The notes under the pieces: generated by a model
Databases searched by the model: none
What the model saw: only the letters and a program-made list of their open reading frames with translations
What the model was told of the DNA's origin: nothing
Shown: positions 54,646-63,678 of the stretch, piece by piece
Layout of the letters: each line of letters starts with the position of its first letter
Numbering within the stretch: position 1 is the first letter of the stretch
Assembly (NCBI GenBank): GCA_004173475.1
Contig: SEBU01000003.1
Span: 434,001 to 498,000 of the forward strand
Direction: 5' to 3'
DNA from: Gammaproteobacteria bacterium
GTDB lineage: Bacteria > Pseudomonadota > Gammaproteobacteria > Pseudomonadales > Cellvibrionaceae
Length of the DNA: 64,000 bases
Position numbers and translations under genes: made by a program

Positions 54646-55464
54646 TCAATAACCGGCGGATTTATAATCGATAATATATTGCTTGCCAGTCACTCGCTCA
54701 ATACCTGTCACTAAACTGCCATCGTCATTAAGATCAAACCAGCGATAACCTGGCATTAATGTATCTACCGTAAACTCGTTACAATTGGGCTTGAATTGAA
54801 CGCAAGTCGAGGGAGTGGCTATCAACTTGACCCCATTTCGTTCGCTATTGAAATCTTGATGGACATGCCCCCAAACAACAGCTTTTACTGCCGGGAAGCG
54901 GTCAAGCATCGCAAAAAAAGAATCCGCATTGCGCAAAATATATTGGTCGATCCATTCACTACCTACCAACACCGGTTGATGATGCAACATCACCATAATG
55001 TGTTTGTCGGGATTAGCAGTAAGCATACGTTCGAGATAATCCAACTCACTCTGCTCGAAATTACCGTGCACTTTGAACGGCACCACTGAGTCCAGCAAAA
55101 TGACTAACCAATTCCCCAAATCGATCGCGCGGGACTCGGGCAACTCGGGAAGGCTCAAATGAGACATGATGCTCGTTGAGTCGTGATTTCCAGGAAGCCA
55201 GGCAAAGGGTTGGGAAAAATATTGGTGGACTATATCGATAAAACGGCGATAGCAATTCTCATGACCAGCACTGGCGATATCACCGGTACACACCATGTAG
55301 TCAAATCGCGGCTCTTTATTCAGGATAAGTGCCAGAACATCGTGCAGGCTTTCGTCGGTATTCAACCCCAGCAATGTTTCGCTGGTGAGCGGCCCAAGGT
55401 GGCAATCGCTGATTTGAATGAAACGCTTTGTGCTAACGCCCGTTTTTACCACAGCAACATCCAT
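54646..55464 (-). CDS. cpdA: 3',5'-cyclic-AMP phosphodiesterase
   Basis: This 272-residue calcineurin-type metallophosphoesterase hydrolyses cAMP. All metal ligands are present: QISDCHLG (D and H), CTGDIASAG, LPGNHDS, MLHHQP and VWGHVHQDF. The starting segment is KRFIQISDCHLGPLTS. It is first in the cpdA-yqiA-parE operon. It lowers cAMP and so affects Crp-type catabolite control, which would matter for carbohydrate use in this organism. Confidence 0.95.
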   Translation of the reverse strand: MDVAVVKTGVSTKRFIQISDCHLGPLTSETLLGLNTDESLHDVLALILNKEPRFDYMVCTGDIASAGHENCYRRFIDIVHQYFSQPFAWLPGNHDSTSIMSHLSLPELPESRAIDLGNWLVILLDSVVPFKVHGNFEQSELDYLERMLTANPDKHIMVMLHHQPVLVGSEWIDQYILRNADSFFAMLDRFPAVKAVVWGHVHQDFNSERNGVKLIATPSTCVQFKPNCNEFTVDTLMPGYRWFDLNDDGSLVTGIERVTGKQYIIDYKSAGY

Positions 55465-55661
55465 CTCACGGTTGGCCTCTTCCTTAGTAGTCTATTTAAG
55501 AAGAGAGAGTTTAGAAAAATACGGTTAACTACTGCAACGATATACGCTAAACCGCATTAATTCCACCCTCCCCTTCGCTTAAATCTACTTTTATAGCTAA
55601 CACGTCCGAAAAAACCGCAGAAGTGTGAAGGCGTTAGGAGTTGAAATACTTCTTCAGGGCG

Positions 55662-56177
55662 TCAATGGACAGATAATAAATCCACCGGCGTCCGGTTAAA
55701 TAAACCCGGTAAATCCAATACCGGATACAAATTGTCCCCATCTTTAAAAGCCGCTTGCGAAAGAAGTTGGAACTCCGGGGCAAGGCTTACCAAGGGAGCA
55801 CTTTGCGCTGGTTTGACGGACGAAAGCTTCGGCACACCGCGCAATAAAATTGCACCCATGGACACTTTACCCTGCGTATTTTCGTAAGCGACAATTGCTG
55901 CCAGCTGCTCCTTATCGGTGGTGGGAATTCTTCTTCGCGTAACAAGGCTGTGAATATCCAAAACGGGAATAAATCGATTGCGCCAAATAAATCCCTGCTC
56001 ACAAAAAGCTGGCAACCCTGGCAATGAAACGCAATGGTTTATGTACTCAATGTATTTCAATTCATATTTTCCAACCGCAACATTTGTCTGAGCACTGATG
56101 GGTAAAATCCAGGCACCCAAATCCTGTGAGTTGCTCTGCTCATTCACCGCTTCAGGTAGCACATCTGTGTCAGACAT
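55662..56177 (-). CDS. CheW-like protein 2 of the Pil/Chp cluster
   Basis: This is a 171-residue CheW-domain adaptor. ILPISAQTNVAVGKYELKYI, GFIWRNRFIPVLDIHSLV, and the final FKDGDNLYPVLDLPGLF follow the two-subdomain CheW pattern. It is the last gene of the operon, and its ATG overlaps the previous stop as TAATG. It may correspond in position to ChpC-type adaptors of Pseudomonas, though equivalence is not shown by sequence. It links receptors to the ChpA-like kinase. Confidence 0.8.
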   Translation of the reverse strand: MSDTDVLPEAVNEQSNSQDLGAWILPISAQTNVAVGKYELKYIEYINHCVSLPGLPAFCEQGFIWRNRFIPVLDIHSLVTRRRIPTTDKEQLAAIVAYENTQGKVSMGAILLRGVPKLSSVKPAQSAPLVSLAPEFQLLSQAAFKDGDNLYPVLDLPGLFNRTPVDLLSVH

Positions 56178-56716
56178 TAAATAGCCTCCTGAACAAGATT
56201 GTTTGTAACAACATCCGGAAACACCACGCCGCGTGCCTCTAACAATTGCAGCAAACCTGCTGCAGACGTTAAGCCAGCCGCGCGATGATTGATAACGGCA
56301 AAGTGTGAAAAGGGTTGCTTGCGACTACTCATGCTGACGGGAACCGGGAAAAACTGCAGTTCTTGCATGTCGATTTTTTCGAGTGTGACACAGCACCATC
56401 CGAACATTAGGGTTTGATGCTGAAGCACAACCAGGGTGAGATGACTTGAAGGCCTCTCAGAACTTAATTGCAATGTCTTATTCATTGCAAATACCGGAAG
56501 GCAATTTTCGTCGACGACAATTTCGCCACACGCTTGCGTTAGTGTCGGCGACATCATTTTTTGCGTCGACATCAAAGTGAAAATATCCTTACTGGATACC
56601 AGCAAGCTCATGTCACCGAAATCCAGTAATGCTAAAGGCTCATCTATAGCAGCCGATGGAGCGACCGCACGCAACGGATTTTTTTGTTCAGCATTGAATC
56701 GGCTTTCATTACTCAT
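56177..56716 (-). CDS. CheW-like protein 1 of the Pil/Chp cluster
   Basis: This 179-residue CheW-domain protein is coupled to the chpA-like gene by an ATGA overlap and to the next adaptor by TAATG. It shows the CheW strand pattern LALLDFGDMSLLVSSKDIF, CGEIVVDENCLPVFAMNK, LTLVVLQHQTLMFGWCCVTL, VINHRAAGLTSAAGLLQLLE. Two successive CheW-type genes after the kinase suggest a linked adaptor pair. No enzymatic residues are expected. Confidence 0.78.
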   Translation of the reverse strand: MSNESRFNAEQKNPLRAVAPSAAIDEPLALLDFGDMSLLVSSKDIFTLMSTQKMMSPTLTQACGEIVVDENCLPVFAMNKTLQLSSERPSSHLTLVVLQHQTLMFGWCCVTLEKIDMQELQFFPVPVSMSSRKQPFSHFAVINHRAAGLTSAAGLLQLLEARGVVFPDVVTNNLVQEAI

Positions 56717-59637
56717 GCGTGCATGTTTTCCTGTATGTGATGTAACAATTCTTCTTCGGAGAAAGGTTTATTCAAATAAGTATCAACACCGGCAGCCGTT
56801 GCAAGGTTGCGATGTTTTTCCGTATTGCGGGAAGTGATCATAATGACGGGAACATGCTTGGTATCTTCGTTAGCACGCACGTGCGCTGTTAATTCCAACC
56901 CATTCATCCGCGGCATTTCCATATCCACCAGAATAATGTGCGGCACTTGTGTCTGTAATACTTCGATGGCTTCAAATCCGTCTTTTGCGGTGCGCACTTC
57001 CATACCCATATCACCCACAAACTGCGCAAGTGAACGACGTGTACTGAGGGAGTCGTCCACAATTAACGCCATAGGTTTTGTGACCGCCGTTTTTTGGTTT
57101 ACGAGCATTGCGTCGGCCACCCAATCCATTGCGTTCACTCCGCTTTGTAATGATTCAAGCACCAGGTGTTGAATGTCTATTACAGGGGCAACCTGGCCGT
57201 CACCCAAGATAGTCGCGCCTATAACGCCACTTACATAAGGTGTATAGGGTGTTAAGGGTTTAACTACCATTTCACGGCTGGCCAATACGCGTTCTACCAA
57301 GACTCCCACACGTTGGCCCGGTAATGTTTCTACCACCAGCAATGCATGCGCATCCACTGCACTTATGGAAAGCACGTCAGGCAAACGTGCAAGTTGCGCT
57401 ATGTGGAACACGTCAATTTCTTGTTGATCAAATTTATAGCGCAATTGATCGCCACGATTCGTAAGAGCTGATACTTCTAAAAATAATAATTGCTCAACAC
57501 CGCGCGACGAAATGGCAAGGTTATGTTTGCCAGTAGCAATTAATAATCCTTGTTCAGTAATCATCGGCATAGGTAAACGAATGGAAAATTCGCAACCAAA
57601 TTGCGGGCGGCTATCGACCGTGATGCGACCTTTTAATTGATTAACACGATCCGCAACCATGTCTAAACCTATACCACGACCAGAGGTTTGGCTGACGTGG
57701 TCACGGGTTGAAAACCCCGCTGCGAAAATCAATTGCTTTAACCACAACTCCGTCACCTCCGCGCTAGCATCCTGCGGCGGTTGAATGGATAACTCCGCAG
57801 CTTTTTTCGCAATGCGCTCATTCTGCAAACCCGCTCCGTCGTCGGTTACACGAACAAGGATAGACTGCGCCTGTACTAAAAATTGCAGCTCTATCAGCCC
57901 TTCAGGAGATTTACCCACGGCTTCGCGAACATCGGAAAATTCGACACCGTGATCAACTGCATTACGCAACAAATGCATCAGTGGGTCGACCAATTCGTGT
58001 AACACTCGGCTATCAATCATGGTGTCACCACCACGCAATTGAAACCGCGCTTGCTTGCCTGTTAAACGACAGGCCTGACGCACGCAACGTTGAAAACGCG
58101 CTTCAAATTGATTCGCCGGAATCATGCGCATTTCCAAGAGATGATGTTGACTGGCTCGATTGGTTACCTGCTGTTCATAAGTCAAGTTTTCTAAATTACG
58201 CAGCTGACCCTGGGTTTGATAAATCGCATCGCGAGTATCAATCGCAAATTCCTGGAGTTGGTGGAAAAAACTATGTAACTCGTTATATTTATCAAGCTCA
58301 AGCGGATCAAGATCGTCATCGCTCATATTTTTCGAGCGACTGTTAAATAATTCGCGCACCTCAATTAATTGACCAAACTCCTCTGTGAGCTGGGTAAGCT
58401 TATTATGCAAAGAACTGATGTGCTGAACCTGATGCTTAACATCTTGCACCTGTGTTTGAAGTCGATTGGTTGAAATTGCGCTTTCGCCGGCGAGTCGCAA
58501 TAAATCCTGCGCGGTTTCTTCTTTAATGCGTAAATTTGTGGCCAATGTTTCCTGAACATTTGGAACATGTTGCATAGCAGCGCGATGAGATTCATCAGCA
58601 TCAGTTTCTCCAACCGATGCCACCGGCACATCCGCGGCCTGAACATGCGAGCTTTTAATTTCTACAGGATCGCCAAGAATAATGTTATTTGCAGAAGAAT
58701 TATCGAATGCTGCCAAACCACCGGAGCGAATAGCGTAGTAAGCATCCAATACATTTTGCATAACACCCAGTTCAATACCACTCATCCAATCATGCGTCGA
58801 ATCGCCAGACAATAAACAATCCAACATTGCTGCAAGCGTATCCGTCATATCAACTAACAAGGTTTTTAATGCTGGCGTTAGCGGCTCATTATGTTTTGCA
58901 ATTTCTTCCAAAAAATCTTCGCTGAAATGCATAAAATTGGCGAGTCCAGTTACACCCACCACGTTAGCAGCGCCTTTTAAAGTATGTGCAATACGTTGCG
59001 CGCTCGCCAATGAATCTTTATTGTGTTGCTCAACAAATTGGTTCAATTGATCGGTGAATTGATGCACTTGCGTTGGCAATTCAATCATCAACCCTTCGAA
59101 TAAATCCGGATTGATGTCTTCACCTAGCGCAAGGGAAAGCATCTCAGGTGTAGCGAAAATGGGTAAGCGATATGACGAATCATCGTCAGCAGATAATTCC
59201 GCTTGCAGTAACTGATCTGCAATCAGAACTTTTTGATCTGAACTTAAAGGCGATGGCCATTCCGGTGAAGCTAGAAATTCAATCAGTGGAGCAATAGATT
59301 CAGCCGTTACTTGACCGTCATCCAACTGATTCAGAAAATCCAGGCAATATAATATCCACGAATCTACAAGAAATTTTTCATCGCCGCTGATTGCTTCTTG
59401 CTGTGCCAGCAACGAAAAATTTTCGCGCAAACAATTCCACGCTAACGCCAACCCATCCAAACCTATAAGTTCAGCTGCGTGCGCAAAATTTCCCAAGCTT
59501 TCCGCCTGCTCATTTAACGAATCAACAGACGCAGACTTTTCAATATCATTTAGGGATACTTCCAGTTGCGCCTGCAATTCGCTGGCAAGCATGGCGAGTA
59601 ATTCGTGCTGATCCGTTGTTAATGCACTTTTTGCCAT
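56713..59637 (-). CDS. chpA: ChpA-like hybrid chemosensory histidine kinase/receiver
   Basis: This 974-residue hybrid has a degenerate N-terminal Hpt-like region (LGNFAHAAELIGLDGLALAW, no canonical His), then one good Hpt with His218 (AQRIAHTLKGAANVVG). Dimerisation and CheA-type ATPase parts follow (MHLLRNAVDHGVEF, VTDDGAGLQNERIA, SGRGIGLDMVADRV), then a CheW-like domain and a C-terminal receiver with Asp905 (ILVDMEMPRMNG). It is the core kinase of the pilus chemosensory system. P. aeruginosa ChpA has about 2,500 residues and eight phosphotransfer domains, so this is a reduced version. Confidence 0.9.
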   Translation of the reverse strand: MAKSALTTDQHELLAMLASELQAQLEVSLNDIEKSASVDSLNEQAESLGNFAHAAELIGLDGLALAWNCLRENFSLLAQQEAISGDEKFLVDSWILYCLDFLNQLDDGQVTAESIAPLIEFLASPEWPSPLSSDQKVLIADQLLQAELSADDDSSYRLPIFATPEMLSLALGEDINPDLFEGLMIELPTQVHQFTDQLNQFVEQHNKDSLASAQRIAHTLKGAANVVGVTGLANFMHFSEDFLEEIAKHNEPLTPALKTLLVDMTDTLAAMLDCLLSGDSTHDWMSGIELGVMQNVLDAYYAIRSGGLAAFDNSSANNIILGDPVEIKSSHVQAADVPVASVGETDADESHRAAMQHVPNVQETLATNLRIKEETAQDLLRLAGESAISTNRLQTQVQDVKHQVQHISSLHNKLTQLTEEFGQLIEVRELFNSRSKNMSDDDLDPLELDKYNELHSFFHQLQEFAIDTRDAIYQTQGQLRNLENLTYEQQVTNRASQHHLLEMRMIPANQFEARFQRCVRQACRLTGKQARFQLRGGDTMIDSRVLHELVDPLMHLLRNAVDHGVEFSDVREAVGKSPEGLIELQFLVQAQSILVRVTDDGAGLQNERIAKKAAELSIQPPQDASAEVTELWLKQLIFAAGFSTRDHVSQTSGRGIGLDMVADRVNQLKGRITVDSRPQFGCEFSIRLPMPMITEQGLLIATGKHNLAISSRGVEQLLFLEVSALTNRGDQLRYKFDQQEIDVFHIAQLARLPDVLSISAVDAHALLVVETLPGQRVGVLVERVLASREMVVKPLTPYTPYVSGVIGATILGDGQVAPVIDIQHLVLESLQSGVNAMDWVADAMLVNQKTAVTKPMALIVDDSLSTRRSLAQFVGDMGMEVRTAKDGFEAIEVLQTQVPHIILVDMEMPRMNGLELTAHVRANEDTKHVPVIMITSRNTEKHRNLATAAGVDTYLNKPFSEEELLHHIQENMHA

Positions 59638-59684
59638 AATTTTTCCTAACCCGATCTACTGCCAAACTTATCTTGCCAGCTTGT

Positions 59685-61652
59685 CTATGCCAATTTTGCT
59701 TGTTGCAATTTTTCTGCCGGAATCTGACCAAGCGCAATTTGCTCCAAATGTAATTGGTTTGCGCTTGGTTGATGTGGTGTGGTTTGAGTTACGATCGGCA
59801 CAGTAGTAACGTTTGCTGCAGATGCGCTAATAATATGCGGGCGATTGTCCGCACGGAATTCTGGCAAGGTAAATATATTTACCCTTTCTACCAATGCTTT
59901 CGCATAGTTTTTCAATTCATCTGTTTGTACACGCTGCTCTTCAAGTTTACCGTGGGTTTTTTCGGTGGATTCTGTAATCAACACCGCCCGGTCGCGCACA
60001 CGGTTTGCCATGTTGGCTTGATTCATCGAATTCACAGCAATTGATTTAACGTGGTTCACCAATTGACGAGTCGCGGCTTCAGTTTCCTGCATACGTTGAC
60101 CAGAGTCTTCCGCCAACTTGGTACCGTCAGCCACTTGGGTAATCAGTTTATTCATAATATTTACGGTGTCTGATGTTTCGACACGAATATTATTTACCAT
60201 CGCCGAAATTTCTGAGGTAGCACCACGGGCATTTTCCGCCAGCCGCTGAACCTCTTCCGCTACTACCGCAAAGCCTTTACCTGCTTCACCCGCTGACGCT
60301 GCGTGCATACTCGCGTTCAACGCAAGAATATGCGTACGTTCAGCAATGGTATTAATCAGGTTTACAATTCCCGTAATTTCCTGGGAGCGATCACCCAATC
60401 GTTTGATACGTTTTTCTGTTTCAGAAATAGTGCCGCGAATTGTTTGAATACCTTCCACCGTTTGCGTTACTGACTGCTGCGCTTTTTGGGTAAAATCAAT
60501 TGCTGAGGCTGCAATGCTATTCGCACTGCGAGCTTCTTTAGCAATATCAGTCATGGTTTTTGCAGATTGATCCAACGCGCTAACGGTATCCGATACCTGT
60601 ACACGTTCTTCCTCTGCGACCGATAAAACGACTGCAGACTGAGCCTGTAATTGATCTGAAATTTCGTTAATTTTTTCCGAAACGCCTTTCACCTGATACA
60701 AGGTGCGCGCAGTTTCTGAGGTTAATAAATTCACCGCATCGGAGATAGTTCCGGTTACGTCTGCTGACACAGGGACTTTAATCGAAAGATCTTTTCTCGC
60801 AATAGCGCCTAGCGCACGAATCAAACCGATAATAGATGTATTGAGCGTTTCGTTTTCCTGACTTTGTTCAGAGAGTACTTTGATACGCTCATCCAACAAT
60901 CGGTTAAATGCTCGACCCAACTCACCTAATTCATCGTTAGCATGAATGCGAACACGAGCTTTGTCGTTACCGCTATTTTGTTGCGCAATAATGCGTTGCA
61001 TGTGAGAAAGCGGTAATACAATGCTGCGATAAATTAAAAATAATCCCAAGGTCGTACCCACGGCTGTTATAAATAACACGGCAGCGAACATGGTACGTGC
61101 TGTATTCATATCGCCTTGTGCTACCTCTATTCGACGCTTCACGCTGGCATCCAGCAGGCGGCGATAATCTTGCACGCTCGTGGCGAAACTAGTAATTACT
61201 GTGGCTAGCTCCGTTTTTAGTTGGGCATTCTTTAGCGAGTCTTTAGCACTGTAAACTTGCTGCTCAGGTAAGGTCGCAAAGGTGGCATCCATTTTCTTTG
61301 CACCATCCTTTGCTGCTGCCAACGCATTTTTATTCACATACTTCATGTTTAAGGTGCCAAGCAAATTTAGCGATTCATTAATCTGCAATTTGCCACCACG
61401 GTAATACGAAAGAGCCGCCTCGTCACCCGTATCAATAAAAGCGGGTGATGCCACGCGAATTTCACCCACCGCACTTAAGGTGGACGAAATAATTTGGTCA
61501 ATATTTGCAATATTCGCATTCGCTTCATTAATCGTTTTTTCAGACGCGAATTGTGCGTAGTAAGCTACCGCCATGAGCAGGAAACCTCCTACCAGGCCGA
61601 TCATCAAGCTACTAATCTTATGGGATATTTTAATCCCGGATAGTTTGTTCAT
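59685..61652 (-). CDS. pilJ: PilJ-like methyl-accepting chemotaxis protein
   Basis: The 655-residue receptor has membrane segments near residues 16-36 and at about 190-210 (TMFAAVLFITAVGTTLGLFL), a periplasmic domain with PilJ-like helices between, HAMP, and a signalling domain with the hairpin tip ILALNASMHAASAGEAGKGF and VVAEEVQRLAENARGATSEI. The NASMHAASAGEAG form is characteristic of PilJ-type receptors. It passes signals to the ChpA-like kinase through CheW adaptors. The ligand is unknown. It starts about 90 bases after the pilI stop. No obvious methylation enzymes are in the window. Confidence 0.92.
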   Translation of the reverse strand: MNKLSGIKISHKISSLMIGLVGGFLLMAVAYYAQFASEKTINEANANIANIDQIISSTLSAVGEIRVASPAFIDTGDEAALSYYRGGKLQINESLNLLGTLNMKYVNKNALAAAKDGAKKMDATFATLPEQQVYSAKDSLKNAQLKTELATVITSFATSVQDYRRLLDASVKRRIEVAQGDMNTARTMFAAVLFITAVGTTLGLFLIYRSIVLPLSHMQRIIAQQNSGNDKARVRIHANDELGELGRAFNRLLDERIKVLSEQSQENETLNTSIIGLIRALGAIARKDLSIKVPVSADVTGTISDAVNLLTSETARTLYQVKGVSEKINEISDQLQAQSAVVLSVAEEERVQVSDTVSALDQSAKTMTDIAKEARSANSIAASAIDFTQKAQQSVTQTVEGIQTIRGTISETEKRIKRLGDRSQEITGIVNLINTIAERTHILALNASMHAASAGEAGKGFAVVAEEVQRLAENARGATSEISAMVNNIRVETSDTVNIMNKLITQVADGTKLAEDSGQRMQETEAATRQLVNHVKSIAVNSMNQANMANRVRDRAVLITESTEKTHGKLEEQRVQTDELKNYAKALVERVNIFTLPEFRADNRPHIISASAANVTTVPIVTQTTPHQPSANQLHLEQIALGQIPAEKLQQAKLA

Positions 61653-61744
61653 TACTTAACTCCATCAATATGCCACAAAGTATTTGTATTGCGAATTTAA
61701 GACTAACCAGCGTTAATACGCTGGCAAAAAGCTGGTTAAACTTC

Positions 61745-62365
61745 CTAAGAATGCGCCGCTTCAATATTATTTTTTTTACGCGCCGAAAATTTATGTATTT
61801 GGTTCGCTACACTTTGCAATTGCGCAGCGAATGCGTTGCCATCTATTAAATGCCAATCAATTTGATTCGATAAATAACTGGCCTGAATAAACGGCACTAG
61901 AGCTGCAGCCTTACAACTTGCATCGGCAAGACGCTGCTGCCTACTTAAAGAAATAGAGACAGGAAGCCCATCGATTAAAACTCCTATCGCGGCATCACCT
62001 TTTCCAATACAAAAAATTGTATTCTTTTTAGGTAATTTAATTTCCAGCGCTGAATGGAGTTGATACACCGGCACCAGAACACCGCGAATGTTGCTTAGGC
62101 CAACCAGGCAATCTGGTGCGTTAGGTAAGGACGCGATCGGGGTATCTACAAATACCTCACAAAAACATGTAGCACTTACAATAAGCGAGTGAGAGCCAAT
62201 CACAAAACCGAGAAAAGGTTCTGGCGGTAGCTCTTCCTCACGTTTTGTGTTGGCATTCAGTAATTCAGTGTCAAATGCAGTAGTTTGCAAACGTGTTAAT
62301 GCGGCAATAAGGTTTTTTTCAAGAGCTTCCTGATCTGATATTGCGTGTAGAAATTCCTGATTCAT
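61745..62365 (-). CDS. pilI: PilI-like CheW adaptor
   Basis: I use the ATG at 62365; the longer frame begins at a TTG (62395). The 206-residue product has a helical N-terminus and a CheW domain: LGFVIGSHSLIVSATCFCEV, LSNIRGVLVPVYQLHSAL, IFCIGKGDAAIGVLIDGLP. Position between pilH and pilJ supports the PilI name. It couples PilJ-like receptors to the kinase. GGAAGAG lies about ten bases before the start, weaker than its neighbours. Confidence 0.85.
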   Translation of the reverse strand: MNQEFLHAISDQEALEKNLIAALTRLQTTAFDTELLNANTKREEELPPEPFLGFVIGSHSLIVSATCFCEVFVDTPIASLPNAPDCLVGLSNIRGVLVPVYQLHSALEIKLPKKNTIFCIGKGDAAIGVLIDGLPVSISLSRQQRLADASCKAAALVPFIQASYLSNQIDWHLIDGNAFAAQLQSVANQIHKFSARKKNNIEAAHS

Positions 62366-62403
62366 TTTTTCATTCTCTTCCGCGCGCAAGCGCAAGGAAA
62401 ACC

Positions 62404-62766
62404 TTAAAGTGCTGCGATTGTGTCAAGGATCTGATCCTGGGTGTAGGGCTTACTGATCATGGCTTTGCCGCCCTGTAGTTCGCCCCACACACGATCAGCA
62501 CGTTGATTTTTGCTCGTGACAAAAACAACCGGAATGTTAGACAAATCTTTATCGCCCGTAATATTGCGGCAGGCTTCAAAGCCGTCCACGCCATCCATAA
62601 CAACATCCATTAAAATTACGTCGGGTCTATAAGTCTTGGCTTTATCGTAAGCGTCTTGACCGTTGGTAGCAGTAATTACCTGATAACCAGCATCCGACAC
62701 TATTTCTTTTAAATGTTGTAATTCAACAGGTGAGTCATCCACAATCATTACGCGATTATGCTTCAT
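62404..62766 (-). CDS. pilH: PilH-like single-domain response regulator
   Basis: This 120-residue CheY-like receiver has no output domain: acidic pair in MIVDDSPVE (Asp10, Asp11), phosphoacceptor Asp54 (LMDVVMDGVDG), Thr/Ser in FVTSKNQ and Lys in ISKPYTQDQ. It lies between pilG and pilI, where PilH usually is. Phosphotransfer from ChpA to PilG and PilH controls pilus extension/retraction in relatives. The usual DVVMPG is DVVMDG here, a minor change. Confidence 0.9.
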   Translation of the reverse strand: MKHNRVMIVDDSPVELQHLKEIVSDAGYQVITATNGQDAYDKAKTYRPDVILMDVVMDGVDGFEACRNITGDKDLSNIPVVFVTSKNQRADRVWGELQGGKAMISKPYTQDQILDTIAAL

Positions 62767-62781
62767 TGTTTTTCTCCAGTT

Positions 62782-63678
62782 TTAAGTACGGGTCTTGATA
62801 ATATTTAGATGTTTTTCTGTAACTTCTTTAAACTCATTATGATTAATTGGTTTTGTTAGATACGTATCACATCCCGCTAAAATGCCTTTTAGCTTGTCAA
62901 ATTTTGACGAGCGACTGGTCAGCATAATGACTGGTGTATTTTTATTGAGCTTACTGCGTTTAATACTTTTACAAGCTGCATAGCCATCAATTCCAGGCAT
63001 GACCACATCTAAAAAGATGACATCGTATTGCTCTGTTTCAGCGGCCTTCACCGCCGACTCACCGTCCTCTACCAAATTAATTTTTGCATTAAGCGCGTCA
63101 AATCCTATTTTTAATTGCCGACGCACGGCCAGACTATCGTCTGCCACTAATACTTTTAACGCGCTCTCACGCTGCGCGCTTTGCATGTGACTAGTGAGAT
63201 TAATAGCCTTGATGTTTTTAACAGTGGCAACACAGGGCTCAGTTTCTGAGCCGATTTCAAATTCAGGATAGTAGTGCAAGTGACGAATGGTGTAGTTATC
63301 CAACGATTGCAATAACTTCGACGGATTAATCGGCCACGAAATGGTGAATTCAGAACCAGACTCCGTTGAGGGAGTAACTTTGGAAATTTTGAGCACGGGT
63401 TTGCGTCGTCCAGCGTCTATAAGTGTGGACAGCCTATGCCAGCAGTGAACTGCATGAGTGCTGTGCAGATTGACAACATAGATATCTGCATTCGCTGCAC
63501 TGGATAGATCGCCGAGTGAGCTGTTTTCACTCACAACTTTCAAATGATAGCTACGGGGCCGATAACGCGTGATTGCGAAAATGCGCGAGAATATTTCCAA
63601 GTCATTCGCGTTGGCGCCTACCACCGCTACTTGAAATAATTTACCCGGCTGCTTCGCAGTAGATACTTGGGCTGACAT
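62782..63678 (-). CDS. pilG: PilG-like response regulator with an N-terminal pseudo-receiver
   Basis: From the ATG at 63678 (GGAG eight bases upstream) the product has 298 residues; the frame upstream to 63810 is not supported. The C-terminal half is a full receiver: Asp180/Asp181 (VLVADDSLAVRR), phosphoacceptor Asp224 (IFLDVVMPGIDG), MLTSRSSKFD, and Lys in YLTKPINHNEF. The first 145 residues resemble a receiver fold without its active site (FQVAVVGANANDLEIFSRIF, ADIYVVNLHS, PVLKISKV). PilG of Pseudomonas has only one domain of about 135 residues. First gene in the chemosensory operon. Confidence 0.85.
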   Translation of the reverse strand: MSAQVSTAKQPGKLFQVAVVGANANDLEIFSRIFAITRYRPRSYHLKVVSENSSLGDLSSAANADIYVVNLHSTHAVHCWHRLSTLIDAGRRKPVLKISKVTPSTESGSEFTISWPINPSKLLQSLDNYTIRHLHYYPEFEIGSETEPCVATVKNIKAINLTSHMQSAQRESALKVLVADDSLAVRRQLKIGFDALNAKINLVEDGESAVKAAETEQYDVIFLDVVMPGIDGYAACKSIKRSKLNKNTPVIMLTSRSSKFDKLKGILAGCDTYLTKPINHNEFKEVTEKHLNIIKTRT

